Assembly: GCA_951394045.1 (NCBI GenBank)
Contig: OX595997.1
Coordinates: forward strand, 124,001-188,000
Direction of reading: 5' to 3'
Length of the DNA stretch: 64,000 nucleotides
Origin: Nitzschia sp. DOCU1
Taxonomy: Eukaryota > Bacillariophyta > Bacillariophyceae > Bacillariales > Bacillariaceae
The notes under the pieces were generated by a model. That model saw only the letters and a program-made list of their open reading frames with translations, did not search any database and had not been told where the DNA came from. This document shows, one piece after another, positions 9,998-20,133 of the stretch. The stretch's first letter is position 1. Each line of letters starts with the position of its first letter. The position numbers were made by a program, and so were the translations under genes.

Positions 9998-11029
9998 ATG
10001 TCGTCCACTACAACGCTCAAAGCGCAGTCGGAAGATGAGTTCTACACTGCATTCCCTGCGCGCCCCGTCCGCATCGAAGGCCAACCAACGTACGAAGATC
10101 TCCGAGTTCTCCGTCAACTGGTCTATCGCAATGCTTCCAAGTTCCACTCCACCCGTGGTGGGGCGGCACATGGACACCTGGGTATGGTAATGCCCGCTAC
10201 AAGTTACGCCAACCTTAGCGACACCGCCTGGGTTGATCCCGTCTCGCCCGAGGCACCCGATGTGGAAGGCATGACGGGCCCGCAAATCAGCGAAGCCAAC
10301 CGACAGTATGCCGAGGCTCTTCGAGAATTCAAAGAGTTCTCCAACCTGAACGAAGCCCTTCTCCGTTTCATCAGTGAAAGCCTTGAACCACTCTTCATGC
10401 GCCCCTACGAGGATGACGACACAGGTCTGATGGGCGTCACAACGAAAAAACTGCTGCAGGATCTCATTGCTGGGTACGGGGCCATCACCCCCACGGAAGT
10501 CGAGGCCAACCGGGCCAAACTCCACACTCCCTACTCTGCATCCGAACCATTTCAGATCCTTGTGGACAGGTTTCGGACCATTACCTCCTATGCTGCAGAC
10601 GGTGGAGTTCCAATCGATGACAAGGCATTGATAAGCGCTGGCCTGGCTGCCCTCGAACAAACTGGTGTATTAGAAACTGCCATCGACAAGTGGAACGACA
10701 AAACTGCCGAAAATTGTGACACCTGGAAGAAATTTGTCAACCACTTCCAACCCCTCGTCTTACGCTACCAAAAGAGCAATACTGGGAAACTCACAGCCCA
10801 CAACATGGCAACCACTGTCCCTGCGGCCTGGATGGCCCACAACATTGCACCCAAGCTTCCAGCAGCCTGGGTGGCACCGGCTCCCAATGATGAAAATGCC
10901 ATGGCCCAAGCCAACCAAGCCATGGCCAATGCCACCATCCTCGAACAATTGCAGGCATTGGCGGACGAAGTCAAGGCCCTGAAGAAAAACAATCGCTCCC
11001 GCAACAAGCCGGCTGGGCCCCGGTCGTGA
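9998..11029 (+). CDS. Copia-2 gag
   Basis: The frame is open from 9977; I prefer the ATG at 9998 (MSSTTTLKAQSEDEFYTAF), giving 343 residues. The protein is soluble, helix-rich and Ala-rich at the end, with a C-terminal coiled-coil-like stretch (ILEQLQALADEVKALKK). It is the nucleocapsid precursor by position, between the 5' LTR and pol. It stops with TGA at 11027-11029, just before a zinc-knuckle-like segment that lies in the next frame. Confidence 0.8.
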   Translation: MSSTTTLKAQSEDEFYTAFPARPVRIEGQPTYEDLRVLRQLVYRNASKFHSTRGGAAHGHLGMVMPATSYANLSDTAWVDPVSPEAPDVEGMTGPQISEANRQYAEALREFKEFSNLNEALLRFISESLEPLFMRPYEDDDTGLMGVTTKKLLQDLIAGYGAITPTEVEANRAKLHTPYSASEPFQILVDRFRTITSYAADGGVPIDDKALISAGLAALEQTGVLETAIDKWNDKTAENCDTWKKFVNHFQPLVLRYQKSNTGKLTAHNMATTVPAAWMAHNIAPKLPAAWVAPAPNDENAMAQANQAMANATILEQLQALADEVKALKKNNRSRNKPAGPRS

Positions 11030-11180
11030 CCAAGGATCCTACTGCTGGTCCCATGGCTACTTGGTCGCTCGCAGCCACAGTAGTGCTACATGCCGCCTAC
11101 CCAAGCCTGGCCACGATGCCACTGCAACTCGATCGGACAACAAGGGAGGTAACCAGGAAGGCAAGCCTGTCACAGCCTGA
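11028..11180 (+). CDS. Copia-2 zinc-knuckle segment in shifted frame
   Basis: In the +1 frame relative to gag, the sequence reads SYCWSHG, then SHSSATC and KPGHDATA, the Cys/His pattern of diatom Copia nucleocapsid tails. It overlaps the gag stop by two bases and ends with TGA at 11178-11180, after which the same frame is open to the pol ATG at 11220. Gag and pol would therefore need a frameshift and a stop readthrough, or this copy has two mutations. Confidence 0.55.
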   Translation, partial: DQGSYCWSHGYLVARSHSSATCRLPKPGHDATATRSDNKGGNQEGKPVTA

Positions 11181-11219
11181 GGAATCGGGCCGACTAATCA
11201 TAGTATTAATCATAGCAAT

Positions 11220-14200
11220 ATGAATTATACTCCATGTCTGCAGCCCTTTCCACCGCCATCATCCCTCGCCTTCGCCGACACTGGTGCCACAGATCATTTC
11301 TTTACCACCACCGCCAATGTTAGCGACCCGCAACCCGCCACCTTTCCTGTCCACGTTGCCATGCCAAACGGTGCCGAGTTAACCTCATCACACACAGCAA
11401 CACTCCCATTTCCTGATATCCCCGCGACAGCACATACTGGACACATCCTGCCAAATTTACAAAATTCCCTTGTTGCCATTGGAAAACTCTGCGATGTCGG
11501 CTACACTGCCACCTTCGATGCAACCAGTGTCAATATCAGCCATCCGCAACGCCAAGCCATCCGTGGCACCCGCCATTCCAATGGACTGTGGACACTGCCA
11601 CTCCCACCACCCACTACGCAGCCGCAAATGAATTATTCTATCCACGATAGCACCACAAGCCAAATCGTTCGGTTCCTGCACCGAACACTGTTCTCGCCCA
11701 CCAAGTCCACCTTACTGCACGCCTTGGCCAACAACCACTTTGTTGGCTGGCCAGCTTTCAACACTCAAACGGTACGCCGCCATTTGACACTGCAACCAGC
11801 CACGATTATGGGCCACATGGACCAGCAACGACAAAACACGCGGCCCACAGGGAAGACTCCTCCCGTACAGCCCACCGAGGGCCCACCAGCGCCACCAATA
11901 ACCGATGGGCTACACACCAATGATGTTGTCCTCGCTGTCACAGATCTGCCTACAGGACGCATATTCTCCGACCAAACCGGCTATTTTCCACAAGTATCTA
12001 GCCGTGGTGTCAAAGCAGTTATGGTCTTATATGACTACGACAGTAATGCAATCCTGGTGGAGGGTATCACCAGCCGAGGCGCCACTGAATTGCTCCGAGC
12101 ATACGCAAAATTACACCAGCGCCTTGTAGGGGCCGGACTGCGGCCAAAATTCCAACGCCTTGACAACGAAGCCAGTGGGGCTTTCAAAACGTTCTTGCAG
12201 CAACAACAAATTGATTTCCAACTCACCCCCAGCAGCATACATTGCCGCAACGCCGCCGAACGGGCCATTCGGACTTGGAAAAATCATTTCATTGCAGGAC
12301 TCAGTGCCCTGGACCCATCCTTTCCCATTCGATTCTGGTGCCAGCTCCTGCCCCAATCGGAAACCAGCTTGAACCTACTCCGCCAGTCACGTCTCAATCC
12401 CAGGCTCTCCGCCTACGCACAGCTGTACGGTAACTTCGACTTCAACCGCACCCCCTTGGCACCCCCGGGATGCAAAACAATTATATTTAACACTCCGGAA
12501 CAACGTGGATCGTGGGCGCCCCATGGCGAAGTTGCATGGTATGTTGGCCCCGCCATGGACCACTACCGCTGCTACACCACCGTCTCCCATGCTACCGGCC
12601 GCCAACGTGTTGCCGAAACCGTGGAATTCTTGCCCCACGATTTTCAGATGCCACAACTATCGTCTGCTGACTTGGCCGCACGTGCCGCCACTGAACTTGC
12701 CAAGGCCCTGCAAAATCCCCATCCAGCTGCCCCTTTCCTGCCGCCCACGCAACATCTCAACTCTGAACTCCAGCGCCTGGCGGACATCTTCACCCTGGCA
12801 CAACAACCAGCCACCACTGTGCCTGCTACGGTCCCCATTCCAGGCCCTGTGCCCGTCACCCCGCCACGACGCCGACAGGACCGCCCAACAATCATGCCCA
12901 TGGCTCCGAGGGTGATCAACCAACTGTTGCCACCGCGCACACCGCCCATGTCCATCCCCGTTCCAAAATCCTCTGCGCCAGCTACGAGGGTGAAGACCAC
13001 ACCGCCGCCGCTAGCCAATGCCGTTTTTGATACCGACACGGGCCGCAATCTGGAATACCGCCAACTCATCCAGCATCCAAACTATAAAGAGGCATGGCTC
13101 CGATCCTCCGCCAACGAATTTGGCCGGCTGGCCCAAGGAGTTGGTGGCAGAATTCGAGGTACCGACACCATCAATTTTATTCCAAGATCCCAGGTCCCTG
13201 CAGGCCGCCGCGTCACATATGGGCGATTTGTGTGTGAGCGACGACCGCAGAAAGAAGAGGTGGAACGAACACGGCTCGCCGTTGGTGGGAATCTTATTGA
13301 TTACCCCGGTGATGTCAGCTCACCAACTGCTGACTTGACAACTTTCAAACTCCATGTGAATGACGTACTGTCCACCCCCAACGCAAAAATGATGTCCCTG
13401 GACATCAGCAATTTCTACTTGAACACCCCACTTGACCGTCCCGAATTCATGAAGCTTCACATCTCCTTGATCCCGCCAGAAATCATCCAAGAATACAAGC
13501 TCGCCGCCCTGGCGGACGATGCCGGCTACATTCACATGCGCATCAACAAGGGCATGTACGGTCTTCCACAAGCCGGAAAACTTGCAAATGATTTGCTGCA
13601 ACGACGCCTCGCCCCCCATGGATACCGCCCCTGCCGCTATACCCCAGGTCTGTGGCGACACGATACAAAACAACTATCATTTGTGTTAGTTGTGGACGAC
13701 TTCGCTGTGAAATATGTCAACAAAGGGGATGCCAACGAGCTACTTACAATTCTCAAAGGGCACTATGACATTAAAGTTGATTGGTCTGCTTCACTATTCT
13801 GTGGCATCAGTGCAGCCTGGGACTACATCAAACGCACTGCTCGCCTGTCCATGCCCAAGTATATTGCCACCATGCTCAGAGAACTCAGCCACTCCCTTCC
13901 AAGCAAGCCCCAGTTTTCGCCACATCCGCACAACCCTCCCAAATTTGGAGCTGACAGTCAAATAATGCCGGAAGAGATCCCGTTCATGCCACTGCCCCCT
14001 GCCGACGGCAAAATCATTCCACACATCATCGGAAAATTGATGTACTACGGGCGTGCCGTGGACTCCACCCTGTTGGTGGCTCTGAGCTCCTTATCTTCCG
14101 AACAAAATAAGCCATCGACGCGTACAAAGTCCAAAATCCACCAACTGCTGGATTATTGTGCAACAAATCCAGATGCAGCCCTGGAATATCGAGCATCCGC

Positions 14201-14924
14201 CATGATCCTGCACACACACAGCGATGCTGGCTATCACAATGAACCAGGGGCCCGCAGCCGCAGTGGTGGACATCACTTCCTCACTGACACTCTCGATCCC
14301 CTTGCCGCCAAGCCGAACGGAGCCATCCTGAACCCAACGACGATCATCCGTCATGTCGCATCCAGTGCTACCGAAGCTGAAACTGGAGCTGCCTTCATCA
14401 ACTGTCGGGAAGCACTGCCACTCCGAATCACACTTCAAGAGATGGGGTATCCGCAACCACCGACCCCGGTCCTGCTTGATAACACCACAGCACACGGTTT
14501 CATTACGAGCAGCATCAAGCAAAAGCGCACTCGTGCCATGGATATGCGTTACCATTGGCTACGCGATCGAGAGGCCCAACAGCAATTCCAATTCCATTGG
14601 GCTCCCGCCAAGTATAACAAAGCCGACTACTTCACCAAACATTTCCCGCCCTCCCATCATCAACAAGTCCGCTCGGAATATGTTCTTCATTTACGATCGT
14701 CGACAAAAATTCAAAATTTTCCCTCCGAGCCGGCGGCAGATGTGCTGCGAGGGTGTGCTAATGCTACCAGTATCCAGCACATATGCCCGCCATTTCCCGC
14801 GCACCGTTTACATCCGTTGGACGCACACGCGCGCGGGCCCGCCAATATCTCACCGTTATCATCCGTTGGCGCGCCCGATGCCGAAGGCCCGGCGCGCCAC
14901 TCGAAACCACACATCACAGAATAA
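11220..14924 (+). CDS. Copia-2 pol: protease, integrase, RT, RNase H
   Basis: This is one open frame of 1234 codons. The aspartic protease site FADTGATDHFF is at residues 17-27. The integrase core follows with LDNEAS near 318 and NAAERAIRTWKNH near 344; no HHCC zinc head is evident. A Pro-rich linker (540-620) leads to reverse transcriptase with VVDDFAV near 825 (VVDD in place of YVDD) and RNase H from HSDAGYHNE near 1000 through the TEAETGA and APAKYNKADYFTKHF motifs. The frame runs 169 bp into the 3' LTR before stopping, so about 55 terminal residues are LTR-encoded. ATG 11220 is the first start after the TGA at 11178. Intactness and near-identical LTRs suggest recent activity. Confidence 0.9.
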   Translation: MNYTPCLQPFPPPSSLAFADTGATDHFFTTTANVSDPQPATFPVHVAMPNGAELTSSHTATLPFPDIPATAHTGHILPNLQNSLVAIGKLCDVGYTATFDATSVNISHPQRQAIRGTRHSNGLWTLPLPPPTTQPQMNYSIHDSTTSQIVRFLHRTLFSPTKSTLLHALANNHFVGWPAFNTQTVRRHLTLQPATIMGHMDQQRQNTRPTGKTPPVQPTEGPPAPPITDGLHTNDVVLAVTDLPTGRIFSDQTGYFPQVSSRGVKAVMVLYDYDSNAILVEGITSRGATELLRAYAKLHQRLVGAGLRPKFQRLDNEASGAFKTFLQQQQIDFQLTPSSIHCRNAAERAIRTWKNHFIAGLSALDPSFPIRFWCQLLPQSETSLNLLRQSRLNPRLSAYAQLYGNFDFNRTPLAPPGCKTIIFNTPEQRGSWAPHGEVAWYVGPAMDHYRCYTTVSHATGRQRVAETVEFLPHDFQMPQLSSADLAARAATELAKALQNPHPAAPFLPPTQHLNSELQRLADIFTLAQQPATTVPATVPIPGPVPVTPPRRRQDRPTIMPMAPRVINQLLPPRTPPMSIPVPKSSAPATRVKTTPPPLANAVFDTDTGRNLEYRQLIQHPNYKEAWLRSSANEFGRLAQGVGGRIRGTDTINFIPRSQVPAGRRVTYGRFVCERRPQKEEVERTRLAVGGNLIDYPGDVSSPTADLTTFKLHVNDVLSTPNAKMMSLDISNFYLNTPLDRPEFMKLHISLIPPEIIQEYKLAALADDAGYIHMRINKGMYGLPQAGKLANDLLQRRLAPHGYRPCRYTPGLWRHDTKQLSFVLVVDDFAVKYVNKGDANELLTILKGHYDIKVDWSASLFCGISAAWDYIKRTARLSMPKYIATMLRELSHSLPSKPQFSPHPHNPPKFGADSQIMPEEIPFMPLPPADGKIIPHIIGKLMYYGRAVDSTLLVALSSLSSEQNKPSTRTKSKIHQLLDYCATNPDAALEYRASAMILHTHSDAGYHNEPGARSRSGGHHFLTDTLDPLAAKPNGAILNPTTIIRHVASSATEAETGAAFINCREALPLRITLQEMGYPQPPTPVLLDNTTAHGFITSSIKQKRTRAMDMRYHWLRDREAQQQFQFHWAPAKYNKADYFTKHFPPSHHQQVRSEYVLHLRSSTKIQNFPSEPAADVLRGCANATSIQHICPPFPAHRLHPLDAHARGPANISPLSSVGAPDAEGPARHSKPHITE

Positions 14925-14981
14925 TGCCATTATTTAGTAATCTCCCGTTTCTCGTCACACTACTTCAACGTGATATTAGCA
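14756..14981 (+). repeat. Copia-2 3' LTR (226 bp)
   Basis: It matches 9701-9926 except for two adjacent bases. It is preceded by the purine-rich GCGAGGGTG, a possible polypurine tract, and followed by the target duplication GCGTT at 14982-14986. Confidence 0.95.
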
Positions 14982-17881
14982 GCGTTAAGGAAGTGGAGTA
15001 TCCCAGTGACCGAACGACCAGTTAGCATGTCGTGGTACAAGTTCGCGTCTACGTAGTGGGTTAATAGGACATACTTCCCGAGGGGTTCGGGGGCGTCATA
15101 AGGGACCATCTCCTCGATCTCCCCGTAGACGGACGTCGCCCAATCGTACTCTACCTCTGGTATCCCGGAGTAGTCGGGCATATGTGTGCGGATACGGATG
15201 CATGCGTCGGACATGTTCGCGAGGTACGCGACGACACGCTTCGCTCTATCTAAGTGCCCGATCCGGGGAAGTGCACGGAAACGCGACAGGGTCATAACCG
15301 CCGTCGTGACGTCGATGCGTCCGAGGGACACAGCCCACTGTAAGGAACCTACGACAGACTGGTAGTCCTTAGTTTCCTTATCGTTACATAGGCAAGTAGT
15401 GTCGAGTTCCGGATGGTCATTCTTCTCGAGCGGAGAACGTACGCGACGCTTCGGCATGTGCCCGAAGAGGTCCTTGTACGTGTCAACCATACGCGAGATG
15501 TACTTCTTAGGCTTGAGGCACAGTATGCCATCGGAGTCACGGACAAAATCGCATCCGAGATGGAAGCTTATAGCCCCGGTTCCCTTCAACTTGAACTTAT
15601 AGGTCTCCATTAGTCGTTCAGTGAAGGACTTAGGGTCCAGCATCGCCATCGCGAGGTCGTCTACATATACCCCTATGTACTCGTAGACGTCACCGTTCTT
15701 CCGCATCCATATGTCTGGTTCTGCTTTGCACGGAAAGAACCCTTCGTTTCGGAGGCACTCGGCGAATCTTTCGTGCCATCGTAATCCGCTGGTCCTGAGT
15801 CCATATAATGCCTTCTTGATGACCAATATATGCCCTTCAACTTTGGGCCCGAATTCGGGTCCCGCTAGAATACAGACACGTTCCTTGGTCTTGGCCTCTA
15901 AGTAAGCATTACCTATGTCAGTAGCCCAGAGTTGAAGTCCGTTAAGCTCAGAGAGAAACGTGATCATACGAATCCCTCTCAACGAGACTACCCCAGAGTA
16001 CACGCTGTCTACAGGTATGTCCGTCAGGTGTCCGTCGGCAACAAGCCGGGCCTTGTGTCGTCCGTCGTGTTTCACGTCGAAGACAAGGTGTACGCGAATC
16101 TTCTTATAACCAGTCGGTACTACCTTACCTACGTCCTGAAAAGTCTGGTATTCGTCCAACTGTGCGAGCTCTAATTTGGTGGCGTCTGCCCACTTCGAGT
16201 TCCGGTTCATCTTGTCGAGCCAGACGGCTTCCTTGTAGTTCCGTGGAATCTGGAACCCGTACTTATACTTAGGGGCGTTGTTGAACGAACGGAGTTTCGC
16301 CTGGTTCGCCATACGGTAAAGCTTCTTCTGCCGCTTAGCGAGGTTGCGAAAACGCTTCCAACCTGGTAGCTCTAGTAGGTTATTCTTAATCGCGTACTCT
16401 ACTAGGGGGATCGGGTCGTCTGCAGCCATCGTCATGAGGGGTTCGCTAGTGATCTCCCCGTTCTCCCATTCGACCATGACGTTGTACATAGAGCCTTTGT
16501 ACCTTGGGTCACCCGCGGTGAGAGGTCCCTCGTGCGATACGATACCCTTGTACTTCCAGAGTACGTCTCCCTCGAGCTCTCGTTCGATATGCGAAATGAC
16601 CTGGTCGTACGTCATCAGCTCCTCCTTCTCTGATTGGCCGATGCGGAGCTTGAACATGACTGGCTTTTGTTCGTGATCGAGGTCATAGTGATGGCGGTCG
16701 ATGGAGTCGACGACTTCGGTGACGGTCGCCCGATGGACCTCCCCGTTCTCGTCCTTGTCGAGCAGGAACGAGCGTCCGATAAAGTCCGTGTAGTCGATAA
16801 GCAACAACGACGGCTTCGCGGCGTCAGCCTCGGCGGCGTGACCGTCGTCGGGACTACGGTTGGACTCGTCGGACCTAGACCTAACTACTTGCTCTGGTCC
16901 CTTAGCCGCGTCGTCGGCGCGTATATTGGGGGCTAGAGGGTCTTCAGCAGATCTAACTAAGGATCTATTGATTATCTTTAGAGTATCGTCCGTTAGTATG
17001 CGATACGTCATGGCGTGTCCTACGTTGTCCGCGATTCCCACGAACCGTCCGCGGGCCTCCCGGCTCTCGGATGGGAAGGCGGGCTCGTTCACGGCGTAGT
17101 AGACGGGCTCGTAGAAGCGGAAGCGCAGGAGCGGGCTAATGTCAGGGGTGACTCCTGTGAGCAGGCGCATCGGGATGTTCCAGCCGTGCCCCTTACACGC
17201 CGTGTGGTTGAGGACGAAGCAGACATACGTGAGTGCCAGTAGCCAACAGTACGCTGGCGCGCCGGTCCTGTCCAATACCGTGTTGGTCAGTCGCTTGACG
17301 GTTTGGTACCTACGCTCGGCCGCGTTCTGCTGCTGCTGGTGTGGTTCGCTCTGCCAGTCCTGCGTGCATACGGCTCTAAGTATGTCTTTAACGCCCTGAC
17401 TAGTCTCTAAGTTAGCCGAGTCACTAATTAGCTTGGTCGGCGCGCCGCGAATACGGATAATGTCCGCGAGAACCTTCTTGAACTGTCGCTCGTTGCGAAG
17501 CGGAAACACATCACATACGCCCGTGTGAACGCCGACGAAGAACTGTGCCTGTGTGGCGCCGTTATCAACAGCTGGCGTATCGGAATAGACGGTATCCGTT
17601 GCCACCGGTTCTTCCCGCCTACGTACATTCAAAGCGGGAAACGGAGATTTAAAAGTACGCTTTAAATGTGTACCTACTGGCATTCGGGCATACTGGGTTG
17701 AGTTCCGGAAGGTGTGTTTAACGACCTCGGAAGGCAACCAAGCGAAGAGTGGCCTTTTGCTCTCGTAGTCGGGTTCTTCGGGCCTCACTGCGCGACCACC
17801 GGACTTATTGACTTCAACGTCGGGATCGCCAGTGTCCGGGTGCGGAGATTTCGCGGCTTCGGGTTCGGGATCTCCCGGGCC
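14982..17881 (-). CDS. Copia-1 pol: integrase core, RT, first half of RNase H
   Basis: The frame is open from just after a TAG at 17882-17884 to the Copia-2 junction; the first possible initiator is a GTG at 17788. The integrase core has DTPAVDNGATQAQFF, ISDSANLET and QNAAERRYQTVK (D,D-35-E pattern). A linker rich in Asp and charged residues is followed by reverse transcriptase with RKARLVADG-type context (HDGRHKARLVADGH), ATDIGNAYLEA and VYVDDLAMAM near residue 720 counted from 17788, then the RNase H start YVDANLYHDMLTGRSVTG. It carries out cDNA synthesis and integration. The frame is broken at 14982-14986 by Copia-2 and continues at 9700. Confidence 0.9.
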
Positions 17882-17884
17882 CTA
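17882..17884 (-). other. In-frame TAG between Copia-1 gag-protease and pol
   Basis: The gag-protease frame (ending EPFDDS) and pol frame are the same frame, separated only by TAG followed by GGCCCG. The codons after the stop are open and protein-like. This is either a readthrough signal that sets the gag:pol ratio or a single inactivating CAG-to-TAG-type change. It is also present at 34699-34701 in the second copy. Confidence 0.6.
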
Positions 17885-19554
17885 GGAGTCGTCGAAGGGC
17901 TCATGTGTATCGACGAACATGAGGTGGTCTGGGAGAGGTGCCTTGTCAATGATAGCGTAGTCCCGGTAGAGGTTGGCTGCGGATACTACATAACGATTTG
18001 AGAATTCACGCAGCAGGGCGTCCTCGTGGAGTATAGCAGTAGAGATAACGTAACGGTCTTCGTCTACGTAGTTACCATACTCGTCGAAACCATCGTGGAT
18101 GGCACGCTCGGCCGTTGACTTCACACATGGACGCGTGTCGTCTGGATCCTCCCCGTCATCGTCTAGGACGGTGGGGTCCCAGTCGACGTCACTAGTCATT
18201 ATAACATGTGGAAGCGTTGCCAGCTCGGTATCACTGGGCGGGCGCAGGTGGACGTACGGCAGACCGTTGCGTAGACTAATCGGAATGGCGTATCCATCTA
18301 CAGTAGTAATACGTTGCTTGATACCAGAAACTTTAGAAGACTTATCGTCTACCTGTTGCTTGTAGGCCTCCATCTGTACGGCGGACAGAATACTAGGTCC
18401 TCTGTTGATATGCGCGTACTGATGGAAGATACCTATGACCTCCCCGTCGGTGGTACTAAGGACGCCGGCGGCGGTAACTACAGGTATGTCGACTAGTTGG
18501 TGCTTACCCACGCCTTCTACCTTGACAGATCGGTACGGCTGTATGTGGATGACGCGCATGTCGTTCCCTGCTATGCCGCCGTTCGCACCACGGTCGACCA
18601 GTGCTTGTCCGTTGGTCTTCCGTTGAACCTTAGAAACAGTATAGGTAATCTCGCAAGTATTAACCTTACGACTACTATTACTAGGGCGTGCCTTGCTTGG
18701 GGACATCATGTTAGAGAGGTTGGCAGGCGACTTCGGCTTCTTCTGTTGGATAGACATAGCCGTTACCGTGTCGTCGGTCTGCTCGTCTTCCGCTGCCGCA
18801 ATATCATCATTATCATCATCGCTCCCCGTATTGCCAGGCGGATACGACGAGGCATACATGGCGGTGCGCGGGGTGGGCGGGCGGGAAGCGCGCCGGTCGC
18901 GATCGGGTGGACGGCCAGACGGGCGTCCTGGGGTACGACTGGACCCGGACCCACGACTGGCGGCTGATTGGTTGGCGATAATCACCTCCTTATCAGCGTC
19001 TGTCAGTGTGTCCCATGCGCGCTGTCCGTCGGTCGAAAGTGCATGCCACGTGGAAGCCTGGAGGCGCGCCTGGTAGGCCTGGTAGCGCTGGAGCTCAGTG
19101 ATCGGGGTGTTGATCGAGACCTTAAAGGCCTCGAAGGCAGGCGCGTCGTTGGCGACGTCGTAGACCTCCCCGTAAATAGGCTCGGGGTCGTCGTAGGCGA
19201 CATCCGTGGCGTAGACGCGTGCGGTGCGACGCTTGCCGGCGGCGCGGTGTCCGTGCATGGCGCGTTCCTGGTCATACTGCTCACAGGCGGCGAGCAGGAG
19301 CTGCCGGTACGTCTCGTACGGAAGGGAGCGCGTGGGCGCAGTAACGTCATTCGGGTCGACGAGCTGGCCGATGTGGAGCGAGGCGTGTACATGGTACGTC
19401 TCGCTCGTCACGCGAACCTGGTTGAGGCGTGGTACGCCTTCTACGGCGCACTGGAGCAGGTTGACGGCGAGGTGTTCGGGCATGCGCATGTCGGGCGGTG
19501 AGAGACGCTGGTAGTCCTCGTAGCGAGCGTGCCAGTACAGGACGAACGTGTGCG
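17882..19554 (-). CDS. Copia-1 gag C-terminal part and protease (first copy)
   Basis: Native sequence begins at 19554 (THTFVLYWHARYEDYQRL); codons further upstream in this frame come from the YR-3 B2 repeat. The region contains a helical gag part, an Arg/Pro/Ser-rich basic stretch (near 18880-18950) probably binding RNA, an Asp-rich stretch, then the protease site QALVDRGANGGIAG near 18595 and a pre-integrase region. DRG instead of DSG/DTG is seen in diatom CoDi proteins. The gag N-terminus is at 42690-43743; excising YR-3 rejoins them in frame. The same sequence recurs at 34699-36371. Confidence 0.85.
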
Positions 19555-20081
19555 CGGCTGCCGCCGCTTTGGCCAGTCGCGTGACACCCGGAGTTAGTGG
19601 TAGGTAGATAACACAGGTAGTGATGGTATGTAGTAATATATTGGTGGTTTCGGGCCTAGTTACTGAGCAGTAGCTCGGCCCGAACCACACCGATGAAACC
19701 ATGGTGAGATGGTCAAAGGGTGGGTCGGGCGGGTATTTGAATTAAACTACTAGTCTTGAACGACTATTAGCATGAGCACATCCAGCAATATGAGCAGTTG
19801 CTCATCGTTGCGGTGCTGCTGCTGATGGCCGCTCAAGCCTCGAGAATGACTGGCTGGGATTTAGTCATTTCGGCTTTTCACGGGGGCCGCTTTCCTGACG
19901 TCACGCTTCCCGGCCTGCCGCGGCTGCCGCCGCTTTGGCCAGTCGCGTGACACCCGAAGTTAGTGGTAGGTAGATAACACAGGTAGTGATGGTATGTAGT
20001 AATATATTGGTGGTTTCGGGCCTAGTTACTGAGCAGTAGCTCGGCCCGAACCACACCGATGAAACCATGGTGAGATGGTCA
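19555..20081 (-). repeat. YR-3 split direct repeats B2-A2-B1 (first copy)
   Basis: B2 is 19555-19715 and B1 is 19921-20081 (161 bp each, one mismatch). A2 is 19734-19920 (187 bp) and matches A1 at 42503-42689 with one mismatch; an 18-bp spacer lies between B2 and A2. In the element's direction the order is A1-genes-B1-A2-B2, the split-direct-repeat ends of PAT/Ngaro-type tyrosine-recombinase retrotransposons, used for a circular cDNA intermediate. A2 contains TGACGTCA at 19896-19903. Confidence 0.9.
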
Positions 20082-20133
20082 GCCAATCAACGGACCGTTG
20101 GAAGTGGGGAGGGAGCAAAGCGTGGGAGGCATG

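Larger units (their letters stand above)
9701..14981 (+). mobile_element. Copia-2 retrotransposon, complete (5281 bp)
   Basis: It has two 226-bp LTRs (9701-9926, 14756-14981) with TGCTAAT...ATTAGCA ends and the target duplication GCGTT at 9696-9700 and 14982-14986. It lies head-on inside the RNase H region of Copia-1. The LTRs differ at two adjacent bases only (TT versus AG), so the insertion is recent. It carries gag, a zinc-knuckle frame and pol in three segments separated by a frame change and one TGA. A second, 3'-terminal copy of its pol and LTR is at 30994-31798, part of the large duplicated tract. Confidence 0.95.

Noticed and set aside
18497..19514. Plus-strand frames of 100-180 codons opposite Copia-1 gag-protease
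   Set aside because: They are antisense shadows of a GC-rich gene and repeat exactly in the duplicated tract; composition is Arg/Ser/Val-rich without domains.
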